This document shows positions 51,200 to 62,489 of a stretch of 64,000 nucleotides of DNA, piece by piece. The DNA comes from Schistosoma haematobium. Lineage: Eukaryota; Platyhelminthes; Trematoda; Strigeidida; Schistosomatidae. Location: assembly GCF_000699445.3 (NCBI RefSeq), contig NC_067196.1:78048364-78112363 (forward strand), written 5' to 3'. The notes under the pieces are model-generated. The model searched no databases. It saw nothing but the letters and a program-made list of their open reading frames with translations, and had not been told where the DNA came from. The stretch's first letter is position 1, and the number at the start of each line of letters is the position of its first letter. Both the position numbers and the translations under genes were made by a program.

Positions 51200-53200
51200 C
51201 TAATTGGTAGGAAAACTCTTCTAGGGCTACTGCTGGTCACAAGCCCGGGTAAAAGGGAAGGTTGCGCATGGCGTCACCATCCCTATGGAGTGTTCTCACG
51301 ATGTGAGACCAACAAAAATGAGGAGATACAACTTGGGGGTTCTCGGAATCTGCGAAACCTAGACTAGACAGCTAAGATACGGGAGAGATACTGCAGTACT
51401 CCGGTCACGAAAAGAAAAATGCACCACACACTTAGAGACAGATGCTCTGACGCTGTCCAAAGAAGCATGAAATGCACTTATAGAATGGGGATTTCATAAA
51501 TCCAGAATGATCAAAGCATCGTTCAAAACAAATAAGGAGGGGATTACACTGAATACTATCCAATGTTATGCACCTAGCAATGAAGGCAATAAAGATCAGT
51601 TTTACGAGAGGCTGCAATCGATCTTGGCGAAGTGCTCAGAAAAGAACTTGACAAATAAATGACATAACGAAGAAACTAGTATTGGAATATAGTAGACTAG
51701 AGACCAGTCAAGGAAAAAGAAGGCAAGCCAATTACCGAGACTCAACAAAGGAACAGATGGGTAGAATACTGTGAGAAACTTTTGAATTCAATCCACCGGA
51801 CATCGAAGCAGCACGTACAGACCTCCCGACAGATGTCACTCCGCTAACAGTCGAAGAAATCAAGGTGACCATCAGACAAAGCAAGAGTAGTTAAGCAGCA
51901 GGACCTGACAATATACCAGCTGGAGCACTGGTCAGGCATAGAAGTAACCGTAATCATGTTCCACTTTCTACTCAAGAATATTTTAGAGGAAGACCAAATG
52001 CCGACTGACTGTTAAGAACACCTCGTCAAAGAAAAGAGATCTGAGAAAATGTGAAAACTACAGAGGCATCACACTAATATCTGAACCAGGAAACGTTTAC
52101 AGCATAGTGCTGCTGAACCGAATGAAGGATTCGGTGGATACCCAACTTCGAGATCAACAGTCCGGATTCCGTAAGAATCTGTTGTGTATCGACCAAGTTG
52201 CGACACTACGAATCACCGTTGAACAACCAATTGAATGGAACTCGTCGCTATAAATCAACGTCCTTGACTATGAAAAGGTGTTTAACAGTGTGGAACCTTA
52301 TGGGACTTCCTTCAACATTATGATGTGAGTAGTTGAGAAGATCAACAACATACAGAATTCATAAGACGGACTACATTACAAAGTCCCTTTCTCTTCCTTC
52401 TGGTAGTTGACTTGATTATGAAGACCTCGACATCTGAGGGAAGCACAGGATACAATGGACAGCTTGGATGCGACTAGACGATTTGAACTTCTCAAATGAC
52501 CTGGTCCTTCTATCCCATACACACGAACAAATGCAGGTCAAGACAACCAGTGTATCAGCAGCCTCTGCATCAGTGAGCCTCAACACATACTAGAGAAAAG
52601 GCGAGATCCTCGATTACAACACGCAGAACACCAATCAAACTTGATGGAGAAACCTTGGAAGAATAGTAAACTTCCTCGTGCTCAACTGTTCAGCACCATC
52701 GGTGAACAAGGATGACCGGATGCAGACGTAAAGGCGAGGATTGGAAAAACAAGTGTAGCATTCTTTAATTGAAGGATGGAACTCAAAACAACTGTCAACC
52801 AATACGAAAGTGAGAATCTTCTGTAGGAACATCAAGGCAGTTCTACTGTAGGAAGTTGGGACTTGGAGAACTCCAACTATCATCAAAATGGTACAAGTCT
52901 TTATAAAAACAGTTGTCTACGCAAGATATACAATGTACGTTGGCAGGGTAACATCAGCAGCAGCTTACTGTGAGAGAGAACAAATCAACTTCCACTTAAA
53001 GAGGAAACTAGGAAAAGACGCTGGTGGTACGTGGGACATACATTGCGAAAATCATCAAACTGCATCACAAGGCAAGTGCTGAAGGGAATCGAAAGAGCGA
53101 AAGCCGAAGCAACACATTGCGTCGAGAATTGGAAGTAGACATTATAAGGATGAATGGCAACTGGAAAGAATTGCTCAGAGTCGAGTTTTTTTTATTGTTC
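51200..53200 (+). mobile_element. second-family (RTE-like) non-LTR element, heavily decayed
   Basis: Across three frames: endonuclease remnants (51300-51640; MRRYNLGV-like, SKEARNALIEW-like, NTIQCYAPSNEGNKDQF), connector and RT remnants (51840-52640; SSSAAGPDNIPAGAL-like, [13 protein letters not shown], [43 protein letters not shown]) and the C-terminal tail (53040-53200; NTLRREL, DIIRMNGNWKELLRVE). Dozens of stops and shifts. Lies between the two host genes. Confidence 0.8.
52027..52618 (+). repeat. 592-bp inverted repeat, left arm
   Basis: Nearly identical in reverse complement to 57651-58242, sharing the same stops and indels. The repeat ends inside the RT on both sides, so it is a secondary copy of a decayed element, not a new insertion by target-primed reverse transcription. 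Confidence 0.85.
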
Positions 53201-53309
53201 ATCCATTGATTGGTTGAGTGTTAGCCACATAAGTTGTTGCGTCTTGAAAAACTGATATTTGGTGTGACTGATCGAATCTACACTATGTAGAACTTTCTGT
53301 CGTCTGGTG

Positions 53310-53440
53310 CACACCAAGTGTACCTCATTGTACAAGAGGTTAAGCATTCGCATACAAGTCCTGGGTTCGATTCTTAATCGCAGGTTCGTGAATGCGCACT
53401 TCTGAGGAGACGGCGCTTCCAAGCTTTCAATGTTTGGTTG
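53310..53440 (+). mobile_element. Sm-alpha-like SINE lacking the hammerhead core
   Basis: The B box region CCTGGGTTCGATTCTTAATC is followed by GTGAATGCGCACTTCTGAGG, then AGACGGCGCTTCCAAGCTTT. Stem II and the GAAA core are missing; the two sides of the deletion are otherwise recognisable Sm-alpha sequence. Confidence 0.65.
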
Positions 53441-55907
53441 ATTTTGGTCGACTCATGTTTTAACCCAACAAATTGGTCATTTGGGGTAGCTGGGGCTTGG
53501 AGGGAATGTACTACTGTTGTTTGTGGTATAGAAGTTTTAGTTAGAGTATCGCTGCCATTCCGTTTCCGTAACACAAAAATAATCGATTTTTATGACATTT
53601 CACATTGTACCTGTACTTTGCAGAAACGTGAATCGGAGGAGTACCATGAGAGCAGTTTGATAATTATTTTTAGCCCAGGAGGATGTAACCGATTTATTTC
53701 TTTATTGGTGGAAACCATAGATTTGTGATAGTTCTCTATCAGTAAACAGACAACTGGGTGAATGTTTCGCATGAGATAACATTTTATTTACAAAATGTGT
53801 GTGTGAAAAATTTAGAGAACACAAAATAAATCCACTTCATACTAAATTGTTCCTTGCTTTTGCTTCACAGCAATTTATCAGAGAGATTCGTTGTATATGA
53901 TCATAACACTTGATCTCAGATTAGTTGTTTTGCTCACTGGTATATAGGCTTTCCGTGAATTGTCGTAAATCACTGCTGAAAAGGCTATGTTAATGAGATT
54001 AATTGTCGACAATGGCATTTGCAGATAGATCGTATGGAAAATTTATCATTTTATCAAGTAAGGAGGGAAATCTATTGCCTTGTTTTTGGAGATATTTATG
54101 TATTAAGTACCACCTTGATAGATTTGAACTGTCCGACTTCCTGCGTTACGTCGGCAAGGTTATGACAAAGTAACTGGCTTAGATGCACTTTATTCCATGT
54201 TATATGGTCAGAAACATGTCACTTGTTACTGATGAACGGGTTCCATTTACACGGAGAACGTGAGTTCTCGCCTTACTGATTGATGTTAATTAGTTCTAAA
54301 CACAAAACATTATTTGACCTAAAGTATAATAACTTTGATTTGATGTTTCAGTGGATAGATTATTAGTCACTGCTAATTGAAAAAGATAAATGCACTTCTT
54401 TGGTATCCGTTGTTTCATCATTATTTGTTGTATGGTGGGAGGGACGGTTCATATGCTAGGTGAATCCAGACATATCATGTGGCTGTGTGCACAAACTGAA
54501 GGCTAGATAAGAAACATTGAAGATAAGTTATTGGTTGGAACGACTTATGAACGTTAGCAAGACCCTGACATACATCTGGGATATATATAGTCTTCTTACA
54601 CATGTAGCGGGTTATGATCCTGTAAAAAATGCGTCTAACTTTTTGGTAGACCTCAGAGCATAACAGCACTAGAAGCCGGTGTTATTAGATGGGTGTGATA
54701 CAGTGGAAAAGATCCGTCGTCTGTATGTAGTTTCTTCTTTAATTTTGCATGAACAATCTAAGATGTCTTGTAAAGTAACAAAATCCACATTGAATGCATA
54801 CTCTTTGGAAATTTAGCCTTCAAAACTCATTACCGATCTTCGCTCTTCTCTACACGATTATCATTTCCTTTATTGTGGTGTGGCAAAGCCAAACACTTGT
54901 ACACTAAGAGGGAAAATGCTTTAGAATCATATATTTCTTTTCTTAGTAGTATCCATATAAAGGATAAATTAACGTTAGAATATTACTACGGTAAGAAGTT
55001 AATTATGATTTTTATGGACGTAAAAATTGACAGTTATGAATGACTAAAGAGGACAAATTAAAAACACCAAGAAATTAGAAATGCACAAATGTATTATATA
55101 AATAAATTTCTTAAAATTTATAGTGTTGGTTCTGTTTAAGCTCGACGTTTCTTCACCTAGAAGCAAAACAACAAAATGCATACAGCTTTGATTAACATAC
55201 AAAATTTATAATTGATGAATTACGCTTAATAGAAAAGAAAAATAGAATTTTAAAATAGTCACATGGGAATCTTTAATATTATTTAGAGTAAATATGATAC
55301 AGATCGATGAACATTTATGGAAGTGCAGTTTTTTAATCACTGTTGCCTACTTACATAGAACAAGTATTATAATTAAACTCCCTATAACCACTTTTTCATG
55401 GGTTAAGCTGTAAGGATTATGACAAGAAGTAATGAAACAGAAAGGATCTGTAAGAGGTAATTTGTTAAACAATCGACGGTACACATATACATTTGTATCA
55501 AACAATTATTCATCAAAGCAACCACATTCAACTTCCTAGTTTGTGAGAAACCCTAAGTGTTGATGTTATTGATAGTTAGCCACATAAATAGCGGTACAAT
55601 CAATAAGCTCTGGATTCAAGGTTCACTGATTGAAAATTGAGAACCTAAACTGTTAAGTTACAGCTTTAAAGTGTATAAATAGATAGTTAGAATTGAGCTT
55701 CGCTTGATACAATGAATAAATGAGTTTCTGTTGGGTATTATTCATTGAATGAAAAAACAAACGATAGATGGCGGGGAATAGAACTTTTTCGATTTCCGAG
55801 TACAGAAACACGACTGTTTAATAAAACTATTTACCACTTATACATTAAGTCCAATCAATGCTACAAATTCATTTAACAAAAAACTAAAGTAACAACAATT
55901 ATTTAGA
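53441..55907. other. intergenic region between convergent genes
   Basis: AT-rich, with no convincing coding frame, RNA gene or repeat family seen. Short open frames here have no recognisable domains. Confidence 0.5.
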
Positions 55908-55913
55908 TTTTAT
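55908..55913 (-). terminator. candidate CDK10 polyadenylation signal
   Basis: AATAAA on the - strand, 217 nt past the CDK10 stop. Confidence 0.4.
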
Positions 55914-56129
55914 TGTTTAAACGTCGACTGAAGCTATTTAATAAGCAGATTAAAGTGAGACTGGAAATCAATGATTTTCCGTCTAAACAACTCTAGAAAA
56001 CATGATATTAAAGACTAAAAATCACGACGCCTACAAATTATTAACAACTATTTGAAAGATTAATGAACGATTAGTGAAGGAATTCAAAATTTTCTGAAAA
56101 TTGACCAATAAAAGTCAAGTATGTAGTTC

Positions 56130-56299
56130 TTATTGAAAATTCTTTAGATAAAGACTCACAATCCTATCGAAGGCAGCATCAAATAATCCAGCAGCTTGAT
56201 CTTGGGCTGGATTAACACCTTTGTTATCATATTCACCAGGAGAATTCTTACGCTTTAATCGATGTTGTGGAAAAGATGGCATCATATCAGGTTCGCATG
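56130..56299 (-). CDS. CDK10: CDK10 last exon
   Basis: The acceptor is AACAG before 56299; the split Pro codon is restored. It encodes [18 protein letters not shown] and then a roughly 38-residue tail ([18 protein letters not shown] near the end) longer than I expect for this family. Stop at 56130-56132. A - strand AATAAA lies at 55908-55913, about 215 nt past the stop, and is a candidate polyadenylation signal. Confidence 0.9.
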
Positions 56300-58965
56300 C
56301 TGTTATCGATAAATAAGGGAAATTAAGAACATGTTATTTGTTTTTAAAGATTACTGTATCGCTTTAGTTAAATAAATACTACATACCAACTAAATATATT
56401 GATAATTGAAATTAAAAATGAAATAAAGATTGTAAATTGTGCTTTAAACCAGTATCGAGTAAAATGGTTTCAAAAAACTTAGTGGAACGTATTGAGTTTT
56501 AAGTTACGTTTTGATGCAAACTTAATGTAGAAAAGCCATTCCCAGACTGTCCCATTGGCACCAGTTAATAACTATACAGATGTAAACGGTTTATTAAAAC
56601 TCGTTTTGTCAGAACAAGGCAATAAGACACAATTTTCAAATATATGTTCAAGACGGCTAGTTTTATATGGAGTATCGCAATTTACTAATTACGCACAGAT
56701 TGGTGGGGGGGTGAGATTTGATTTGAGTTTTGTTATTTGTTAACACATGAATACATTTATTAACCTCAACTTGCTGCAAATCATTTATATAATTTTCGTT
56801 AACTTCCAATGTGTATAAAAATAAAATACAACGATTTTGCATCTCAACATTAAGCTTAATGAGAAGCGAATTAAAATAGATGTTCATTAAATTAAAGAAA
56901 ATATTGATAAAGACATTGCATGGAATAATAATAATAATAATAATAGCTTTATTCAATCACTCACGTAAAGGATGTTCACGGAAATAAGAACTCTGACAGC
57001 ACTCACGAGCCCGAGCCCGTTTAGACGGGTCATACATGAACAGAAAGTTTAGTAAACGCAAACCAGCATCTGATAACCATGGGAAAGTATGACGCAAATT
57101 ATTGTACCTGGAAAACACGAATGAAAAAATTACGTAAATAAAACTTTAAAAATAATTTGCGTACAAATCAAAAGAATAGTAAGTTAAATGAGTTATAGAT
57201 TGATAACAGAAGAATGAAGCAAAATACGATTTTCATTTATTTAATTCTACCTAAATACTGTGTAGTCTTGTGTTTGGGTTGTGAAGCACACTTGATGTGA
57301 AATGTTGAAAATATGATGTCAATAATATTACAGCTTACGAATGAATTAATAATAAACGTTAATCACTACTAGTGAGGTGTAACACCGAATGACGAGACTA
57401 GTGATCTATTAAAAGACTTGGCAGCGAACAAACAGATAAATAACAGGAAAACCTATCGCCAACACTCATCGATCTAAGTTAACATACTACGCAATAATAA
57501 AAGGAAATCAATGAGACAGAAAATATATTAAACAACTTTGTGAGTGGATAGGCCATAACATAAACCCAGAATGATATGTTGATTGGGATTTGCATGTATA
57601 CATTCTCTCTGGTTATTAATAAAACATGTATTCCGTTTAAGTCTCCGTAATGTAATCGAGGATCTCACCTTTTCTCTAATATGTGTTGAGGCTCACTGAT
57701 GCAGAGGCTGCTGATACACTGGTTGTCTTGACCTGCATTTGTTCGTGTGTATGGGATAGAAGGACCAGGTCATTTGAGAAGTTCAAATCGTCTAGTCGCA
57801 TCCAAGCTGTCCATTGTATCCTGTGCTTCCCTCAGATGTCGAGGTCTTCATAATCAAGTCAACTACCAGAAGGAAGAGAAAGGGACTTTGTAATGTAGTC
57901 CGTCTTATGAATTCTGTATGTTGTTGATCTTCTCAACTACTCACATCATAATGTTGAAGGAAGTCCCATAAGGTTCCACACTGTTAAACACCTTTTCATA
58001 GTCAAGGACGTTGATTTATAGCGACGAGTTCCATTCAATTGGTTGTTCAACGGTGATTCGTAGTGTCGCAACTTGGTCGATACACAACAGATTCTTACGG
58101 AATCCGGACTGTTGATCTCGAAGTTGGGTATCCACCGAATCCTTCATTCGGTTCAGCAGCACTATGCTGTAAACGTTTCCTGGTTCAGATATTAGTGTGA
58201 TGCCTCTGTAGTTTTCACATTTTCTCAGATCTCTTTTCTTTGGTATCTTACCGTAGAAAAAATCTTAGCCGAAATATCTATTTTAGTTCTATGATTTTCT
58301 ACTCTAAGAATTAAGAATGAGGACATCAGAGATAGTTGATCGTTAGTTATACAGGGCTTTTAGCAAACGTCACTAGGACCATAAATCAAGTGTTGTAGCT
58401 CAATGCCAGTTGTTTACTAAAATGAAAACTCTTATAAGAATATGATGTTAAATAAATTGGATTATTAAATGAATATTTAAACCTATCAATTACCATCAAA
58501 TCACCTTAAAACTAGATTATAATTAGTGGAATTTATAGACGTAACGGTGCCACGACCAGGAAGCTCACACAAAATGAAGAAAGACAAATAAAACGTAACA
58601 AGAGATTCTGAACACTTAAGATAACAAATGATCGATAATGCAAACTTACGGTTGCTTTTTCAGATTTATCTTTTCTAATGCTGGTAATTTGGAAAGATTC
58701 TAGAGTGAAGACAAGTAAGTGCATAACTTGAACATACCGGCCAAATTTGATCATTCGGAGTGCCCAGTAAATCAATAATTAACTCCAATTGGTGAACCTC
58801 TGTCTTCCCAGGAAGAAGTGGTTTGTGTAATAAAAGCTCACCCATAATACAGCCAGCTGACCTGATATTTCAAATTTGGGATGACACAAATTTATTTGAA
58901 CTAACCATATATCAACAGCTTTAGTCTGGTTTTTATCGCCAAGTAAAATTTCTGGTGCTCGGTAC
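56130..58965 (-). CDS. CDK10: CDK10 (cyclin-dependent kinase 10), 3' part
   Basis: CDK10 is a CMGC Ser/Thr kinase that pairs with cyclin M. Five exons on the - strand: 58906-58965, 58738-58861, 58650-58699, 56965-57107, 56130-56299. The first starts inside the activation segment (YRAPEILLG after a Trp split across the intron). [69 protein letters not shown] and [14 protein letters not shown] follow. The FLFMYDP and CEP-x-MMP-x-FP-x-HR motifs are typical of CDK10 and separate it from CDK11. Stop TAA at 56130-56132. The N-lobe and the catalytic HRD/DFG exons are not in the window; copy D of a retrotransposon occupies the upstream intron. The gene is convergent with the uridylyltransferase gene. 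Confidence 0.9.
56965..57107 (-). CDS. CDK10: CDK10 exon: C-lobe end
   Basis: The acceptor is TTCCAG before 57107 and the donor GTGAGT from 56964. It encodes [17 protein letters not shown], then [16 protein letters not shown] and SSYFREHPL. This is the best family-specific match in the gene. The preceding 1.5-kb intron holds an inverted retroelement fragment. Confidence 0.95.
57651..58242 (-). repeat. 592-bp inverted repeat, right arm (second-family RT fragment)
   Basis: Reverse complement of 52027-52618, located in the 1.5-kb CDK10 intron 57108-58649 and in the same transcriptional direction as CDK10. It carries only the RT middle. Confidence 0.85.
58650..58699 (-). CDS. CDK10: CDK10 exon (50 nt)
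   Basis: The acceptor is CTCTAG before 58699 and the donor GTAAGT from 58649. It encodes [16 protein letters not shown] and a split Pro codon. It corresponds to the F-S-K-L-P...KQP segment between IWPG and YNNL of CDK10. Confidence 0.9.
58738..58861 (-). CDS. CDK10: CDK10 exon: kinase C-lobe
   Basis: The acceptor is TATCAG before 58861 and the donor GTATGT from 58737. It encodes [20 protein letters not shown] and then the helix [20 protein letters not shown]. It is followed by a 38-nt intron, near the minimum size for spliceosomal introns. Confidence 0.93.
58906..58965 (-). CDS. CDK10: CDK10 exon: activation segment, APE motif
   Basis: The acceptor is CGTAG before 58965 and the donor GTTAGT from 58905. 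It encodes [19 protein letters not shown] with Trp codons split at both ends, as in the W-YRAPE and VDIW positions of CDKs. It is followed by a 44-nt intron. Confidence 0.9.
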
Positions 58966-60389
58966 CTACGAGTTAAAAAATTATAGGCAACTGTGAATTC
59001 AATAATCATGTATAACTTCAATCCACAGAATACCATATTCGTGGAAACAAGCGAGCAAACACATGGACTTAAAAATATTGAAATCCTGTGTAAGAAAACC
59101 ATCAAGACACTAGGTAGATTAGATACTATGAGCTCTTATTGACTATAGTGGCTGGGATGTGCAACGCATTCGCAAACTCTGATCATTTCCGTTGTGCTAT
59201 TCTGGCTAGAGTATGAGCAGTTTAGAAAGACTTAGGGGTATCTAAATCAACAGAGTATTATTACATAGAGTCATTAACTGTTTGACCTATGTCAAAAGAT
59301 GCAGACTCCCTGATCGTAGTTTTTGAGGCAACTGTTATCGGTGGATGGAAGCTGTAGGAAAGATTACTCGATATCAGTCGCAAAGAAATAGATGCAGTCA
59401 CTTTTAATCCTACTGTGAATCTTAAGCTTTTTAGATTGTTATATTTCGGTTTAAATAGATCCTTGCAAAGTGTATTTCGAAGTTATTTTTTACTGCACTT
59501 GATAGCAATTTCTCGCTTATACTCACCTGGTTAACTTTCTCCGATAAGGACTTGGATCGACATATATGTGTTAAGTTGTGAGTAGTTTACGACTGACTGA
59601 CCGCAGACGAGGCGATACTGCTTTGTTTACATCGGTGAAGTGGTGTCAGAATATGAAATTAAGGTCGAGTACTAACGTCATAAAGCTGAAACTCTGACCT
59701 GGATGTTAACCAGATAAGGAATGGAGAGAATATTCATTCTAAAAAACTAGTTACATAGTTACGAAATAGCAGTTTGTAGTGTCAAAGGAATGTAAGCCTG
59801 CAAATGATTTCCATAATCTAATCAGTGAGCCTGAAAACTGGTCTGAAAATATATTACAAAGGAGCGGCAAAGTTCCCAAATGTTTCTACGTCAGTTTGTT
59901 GTAGAACAATAGGTGATCTTGCGCACGACTCGAAAAAAAGAAGTGATTTTTTACGTTTTGAGATGTTAGATTTCTGTTATGCTTATCGTAGCAGAAGTTA
60001 GATTCAAACTTATATTTAGGGCTTCTAGAGATGTTTGAGTCTGTAAAATACTTTTTCATAAGATTTTCATTTCATTTTACACTAGTTGAATTATTTTTGT
60101 TTTTTCGTATCTGTGTATTCGTATCGACTGTTCTCCCGTTTTTTTATAGAGTTGCGTCTGTCAGTCAGTCAGTAACAACGTAGAACTTCGTACGTACGTA
60201 CATCAGTTCGAGTTGCCACACCACCTTAACACAGAGATGCAGTTGTCGATTCAAATCCCGTAGTGGTAGAGGTAGCAAGAGTATAAGCAGTAATCGGGAA
60301 GATTAGGGTTTGGAGATGTTATTTAAAGAGTATAATCCAGTGAAATAAATTTGGAAAGAGGAAAAAAGGCACATGAAGAATTCAGAAGA

Positions 60390-61790
60390 TTAGAATTTGG
60401 GAGAACACAAAGAGTGGATGCACCTGCGCCATTGCAAACGATTTTGAGCCATGTCATTCAGGGTCTCTAACCATCGGTTGCTGTCATCTCGCGGTCCCCA
60501 ACCAGGTAGTCTACACCTATCAACATGACTCAGTTCACTTGTCAGTGAATTCATGCATTTGTGCCATGTTTTGGTCTGGCCGCCTCTAGCTTTCTTCCAA
60601 CCTACTCCTATACCACTGAACATAGCACGTCGAGGCAGTCGGTCGTTGGGCATACGTAACACGTGTCCCACCCATCTCAACTGATGAAGTTTCACTACTT
60701 CATCAATTGATTTGCCATCCTTACCTAGTACCCGTGTCCTAACAACTGTATTACTTACTTGGTGGTCCCAGGATATACGAGCAATGTTTCGAAGACACCT
60801 ATGATCAAATACTAGTAACCTACGAATATCCTCTACTCTTACCGGCCATGTTTCACTGCCATAAAGTAGGACGGAACGAACTGCTGCGCAGTAAACACGT
60901 CCTTTGGTTGATAGACGGATATCTCGCCTACGCCATAAATGACGCAAGTTGTCAAAAGCTAGTCGAGCCTTCTGTATCCGTGCTGAGATTTCGTCACACA
61001 CTAAACCACAAGGGCTGATGAGACTTCCAAGATAAGTGAAGCGGTCGACACACTCAACTACTTCACTCCCTATCACTAGTTCGGGTGTCGATGTAACCCA
61101 ATCCTGAAGCAACATTTTGCATTTGGAGGGAGAGAATCGCATCCCGAACATGCTTGCATTGTTGCTTAGAGTGGTCAGAAGACTCTGCATTTTGTCAGCG
61201 TCTTCACCAAATAAAACTATGTCATCAGCATATTCTAAGTCAACAAGTGAACCTCCCAGTAGAAGTTCAACCCCTGGAAATTTAGATGAGGAGAGTGTTA
61301 TCTCTAAAAGTACGTCGACCACAAAGTTGAACAAGAATGGGGAGAGTGGACAGCCCTGACGAACACCACTTGAGGTAATCAATTCTGATGACAGTTCGCC
61401 ATAAGCTCTCACTCTACCAGTTGTGTTCGAGTAGAGAGCCTCTACAAGGTTAATGTACTTCTTTGGTACTCCTTTCAGTGACAAACACTGCCATAGAACC
61501 TCACGATCAATAGAGTCGAATGCTGCCTTAAGATCGAGAAATACTACCATTGTGGGGCGTCTGAATGTGTGTCTGTGTTCTAGAACCTGACGTAGTGTGA
61601 ATATCTGGTCTATACAACCACGTCCAGGTCGAAAACCAGCCTGGTTTTCTCTAATCTGCTCTTCACGAGCTTTGATTAGGCGTCGAAGTATTATTGAGGC
61701 TAATATTTTAGACACTATATTAGTCAAACTGATTCCTCTGTGATTGTCACAAGAGGACTTTTGTTCTTTCTTATAGACTGGCACAATCAA
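60390..61790 (-). CDS. copy D reverse transcriptase, 466 codons open
   Basis: Contains all RT motifs: NQAGFRPGRGCIDQIFTLRQ, VVFLDLKAAFDSIDREVLW (A), SSGVRQGCPLSPFLFNFVVD (B), LEYADDIVLFG (C), FGMRFSPSKCKMLLQDW, FTYLGSLISPCG, and the tail VRSVLLYGSETWP, LRMPNDRLPRRAMF, GWGPRDDSNRWLETLNDMA. It is cut from the upstream frame (62423-61800) by one TAG in place of the Trp of SDWSQ. Without that stop and those in the endonuclease it would be one long polyprotein. Confidence 0.85.
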   Translation of the reverse strand: MIVPVYKKEQKSSCDNHRGISLTNIVSKILASIILRRLIKAREEQIRENQAGFRPGRGCIDQIFTLRQVLEHRHTFRRPTMVVFLDLKAAFDSIDREVLWQCLSLKGVPKKYINLVEALYSNTTGRVRAYGELSSELITSSGVRQGCPLSPFLFNFVVDVLLEITLSSSKFPGVELLLGGSLVDLEYADDIVLFGEDADKMQSLLTTLSNNASMFGMRFSPSKCKMLLQDWVTSTPELVIGSEVVECVDRFTYLGSLISPCGLVCDEISARIQKARLAFDNLRHLWRRRDIRLSTKGRVYCAAVRSVLLYGSETWPVRVEDIRRLLVFDHRCLRNIARISWDHQVSNTVVRTRVLGKDGKSIDEVVKLHQLRWVGHVLRMPNDRLPRRAMFSGIGVGWKKARGGQTKTWHKCMNSLTSELSHVDRCRLPGWGPRDDSNRWLETLNDMAQNRLQWRRCIHSLCSPKF

Positions 61791-61799
61791 TGATTGAGA

Positions 61800-62423
61800 C
61801 TAGTCAGATGGGATCACGTCCAGTTCCCAGATTCTACCTAAGACCTCGGTTAATCTCATTGCTAATACTGGACCACCATCCTTAAAAACCTCAGGAGTAA
61901 ACCTGTCAGGGTCTGCTGCTCTCCCTCGTTTCAGATTTCCTATGGCTTTTTCAACTTCGTAAAGGGACGGAGGACCTACATTAACTTGCCATTCAGGTTG
62001 ACTAGAGATCGTGGGAAACCGAAGTGTGGCTGAAGGCCAGTTGAACTGATCCCTAAAGTGTTCTGCCAATCGATCCAATCTCCTGGATTGAGAATGAATA
62101 ATATGTCCATCTTTCCCTGAGATTGTTTCGCTAACGGTCGGGTTCCTAACTCCGGTTTCCTTAACGAGTCTGAACAATTGTCTGCTATTACCTATTGCCG
62201 CTGCCTTTTCCATCTCTCTTGATTTCGCTACCCACCACTGTTCGCGATCATTGCGTAGGCTTCTTTTCAGCTTGTGCTTAAGCTGACTCCGCTCTTCATT
62301 ATGTTCAGAGCCAGGTGGAATGAGTTTCCGAGCATTTATCAGTGAGATAGATGCTGCTGAGATCCAGTGTTGCTCCCTAACCTTCTGGTTTACCTTACTA
62401 GCAAATATCACTGCTGTTTCCAC
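61800..62423 (-). pseudogene. copy D endonuclease-RT connector
   Basis: VREQHWISAASISLINARKL, MEKAAAIGNSRQLFRLVKET, LAEHFRDQFNWPSATLR, VEKAIGNLKRGRAADPDRF and PEVFKDGGPVLAMRL. It joins in frame to the RT except for one amber codon at 61799-61801. Confidence 0.8.
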
Positions 62424-62489
62424 AGCTTTTCGGATATCATTCCATGCTGCATCGGGGTGGGCATCACATACATGGCTGCCTAACTGTTT

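Noticed and set aside
59137..59400. Possible upstream CDK10 exon or retroelement piece
   Set aside because: No HRD, DFG or PSTAIRE-like motif in any frame; possibly another decayed LINE but not supportable.
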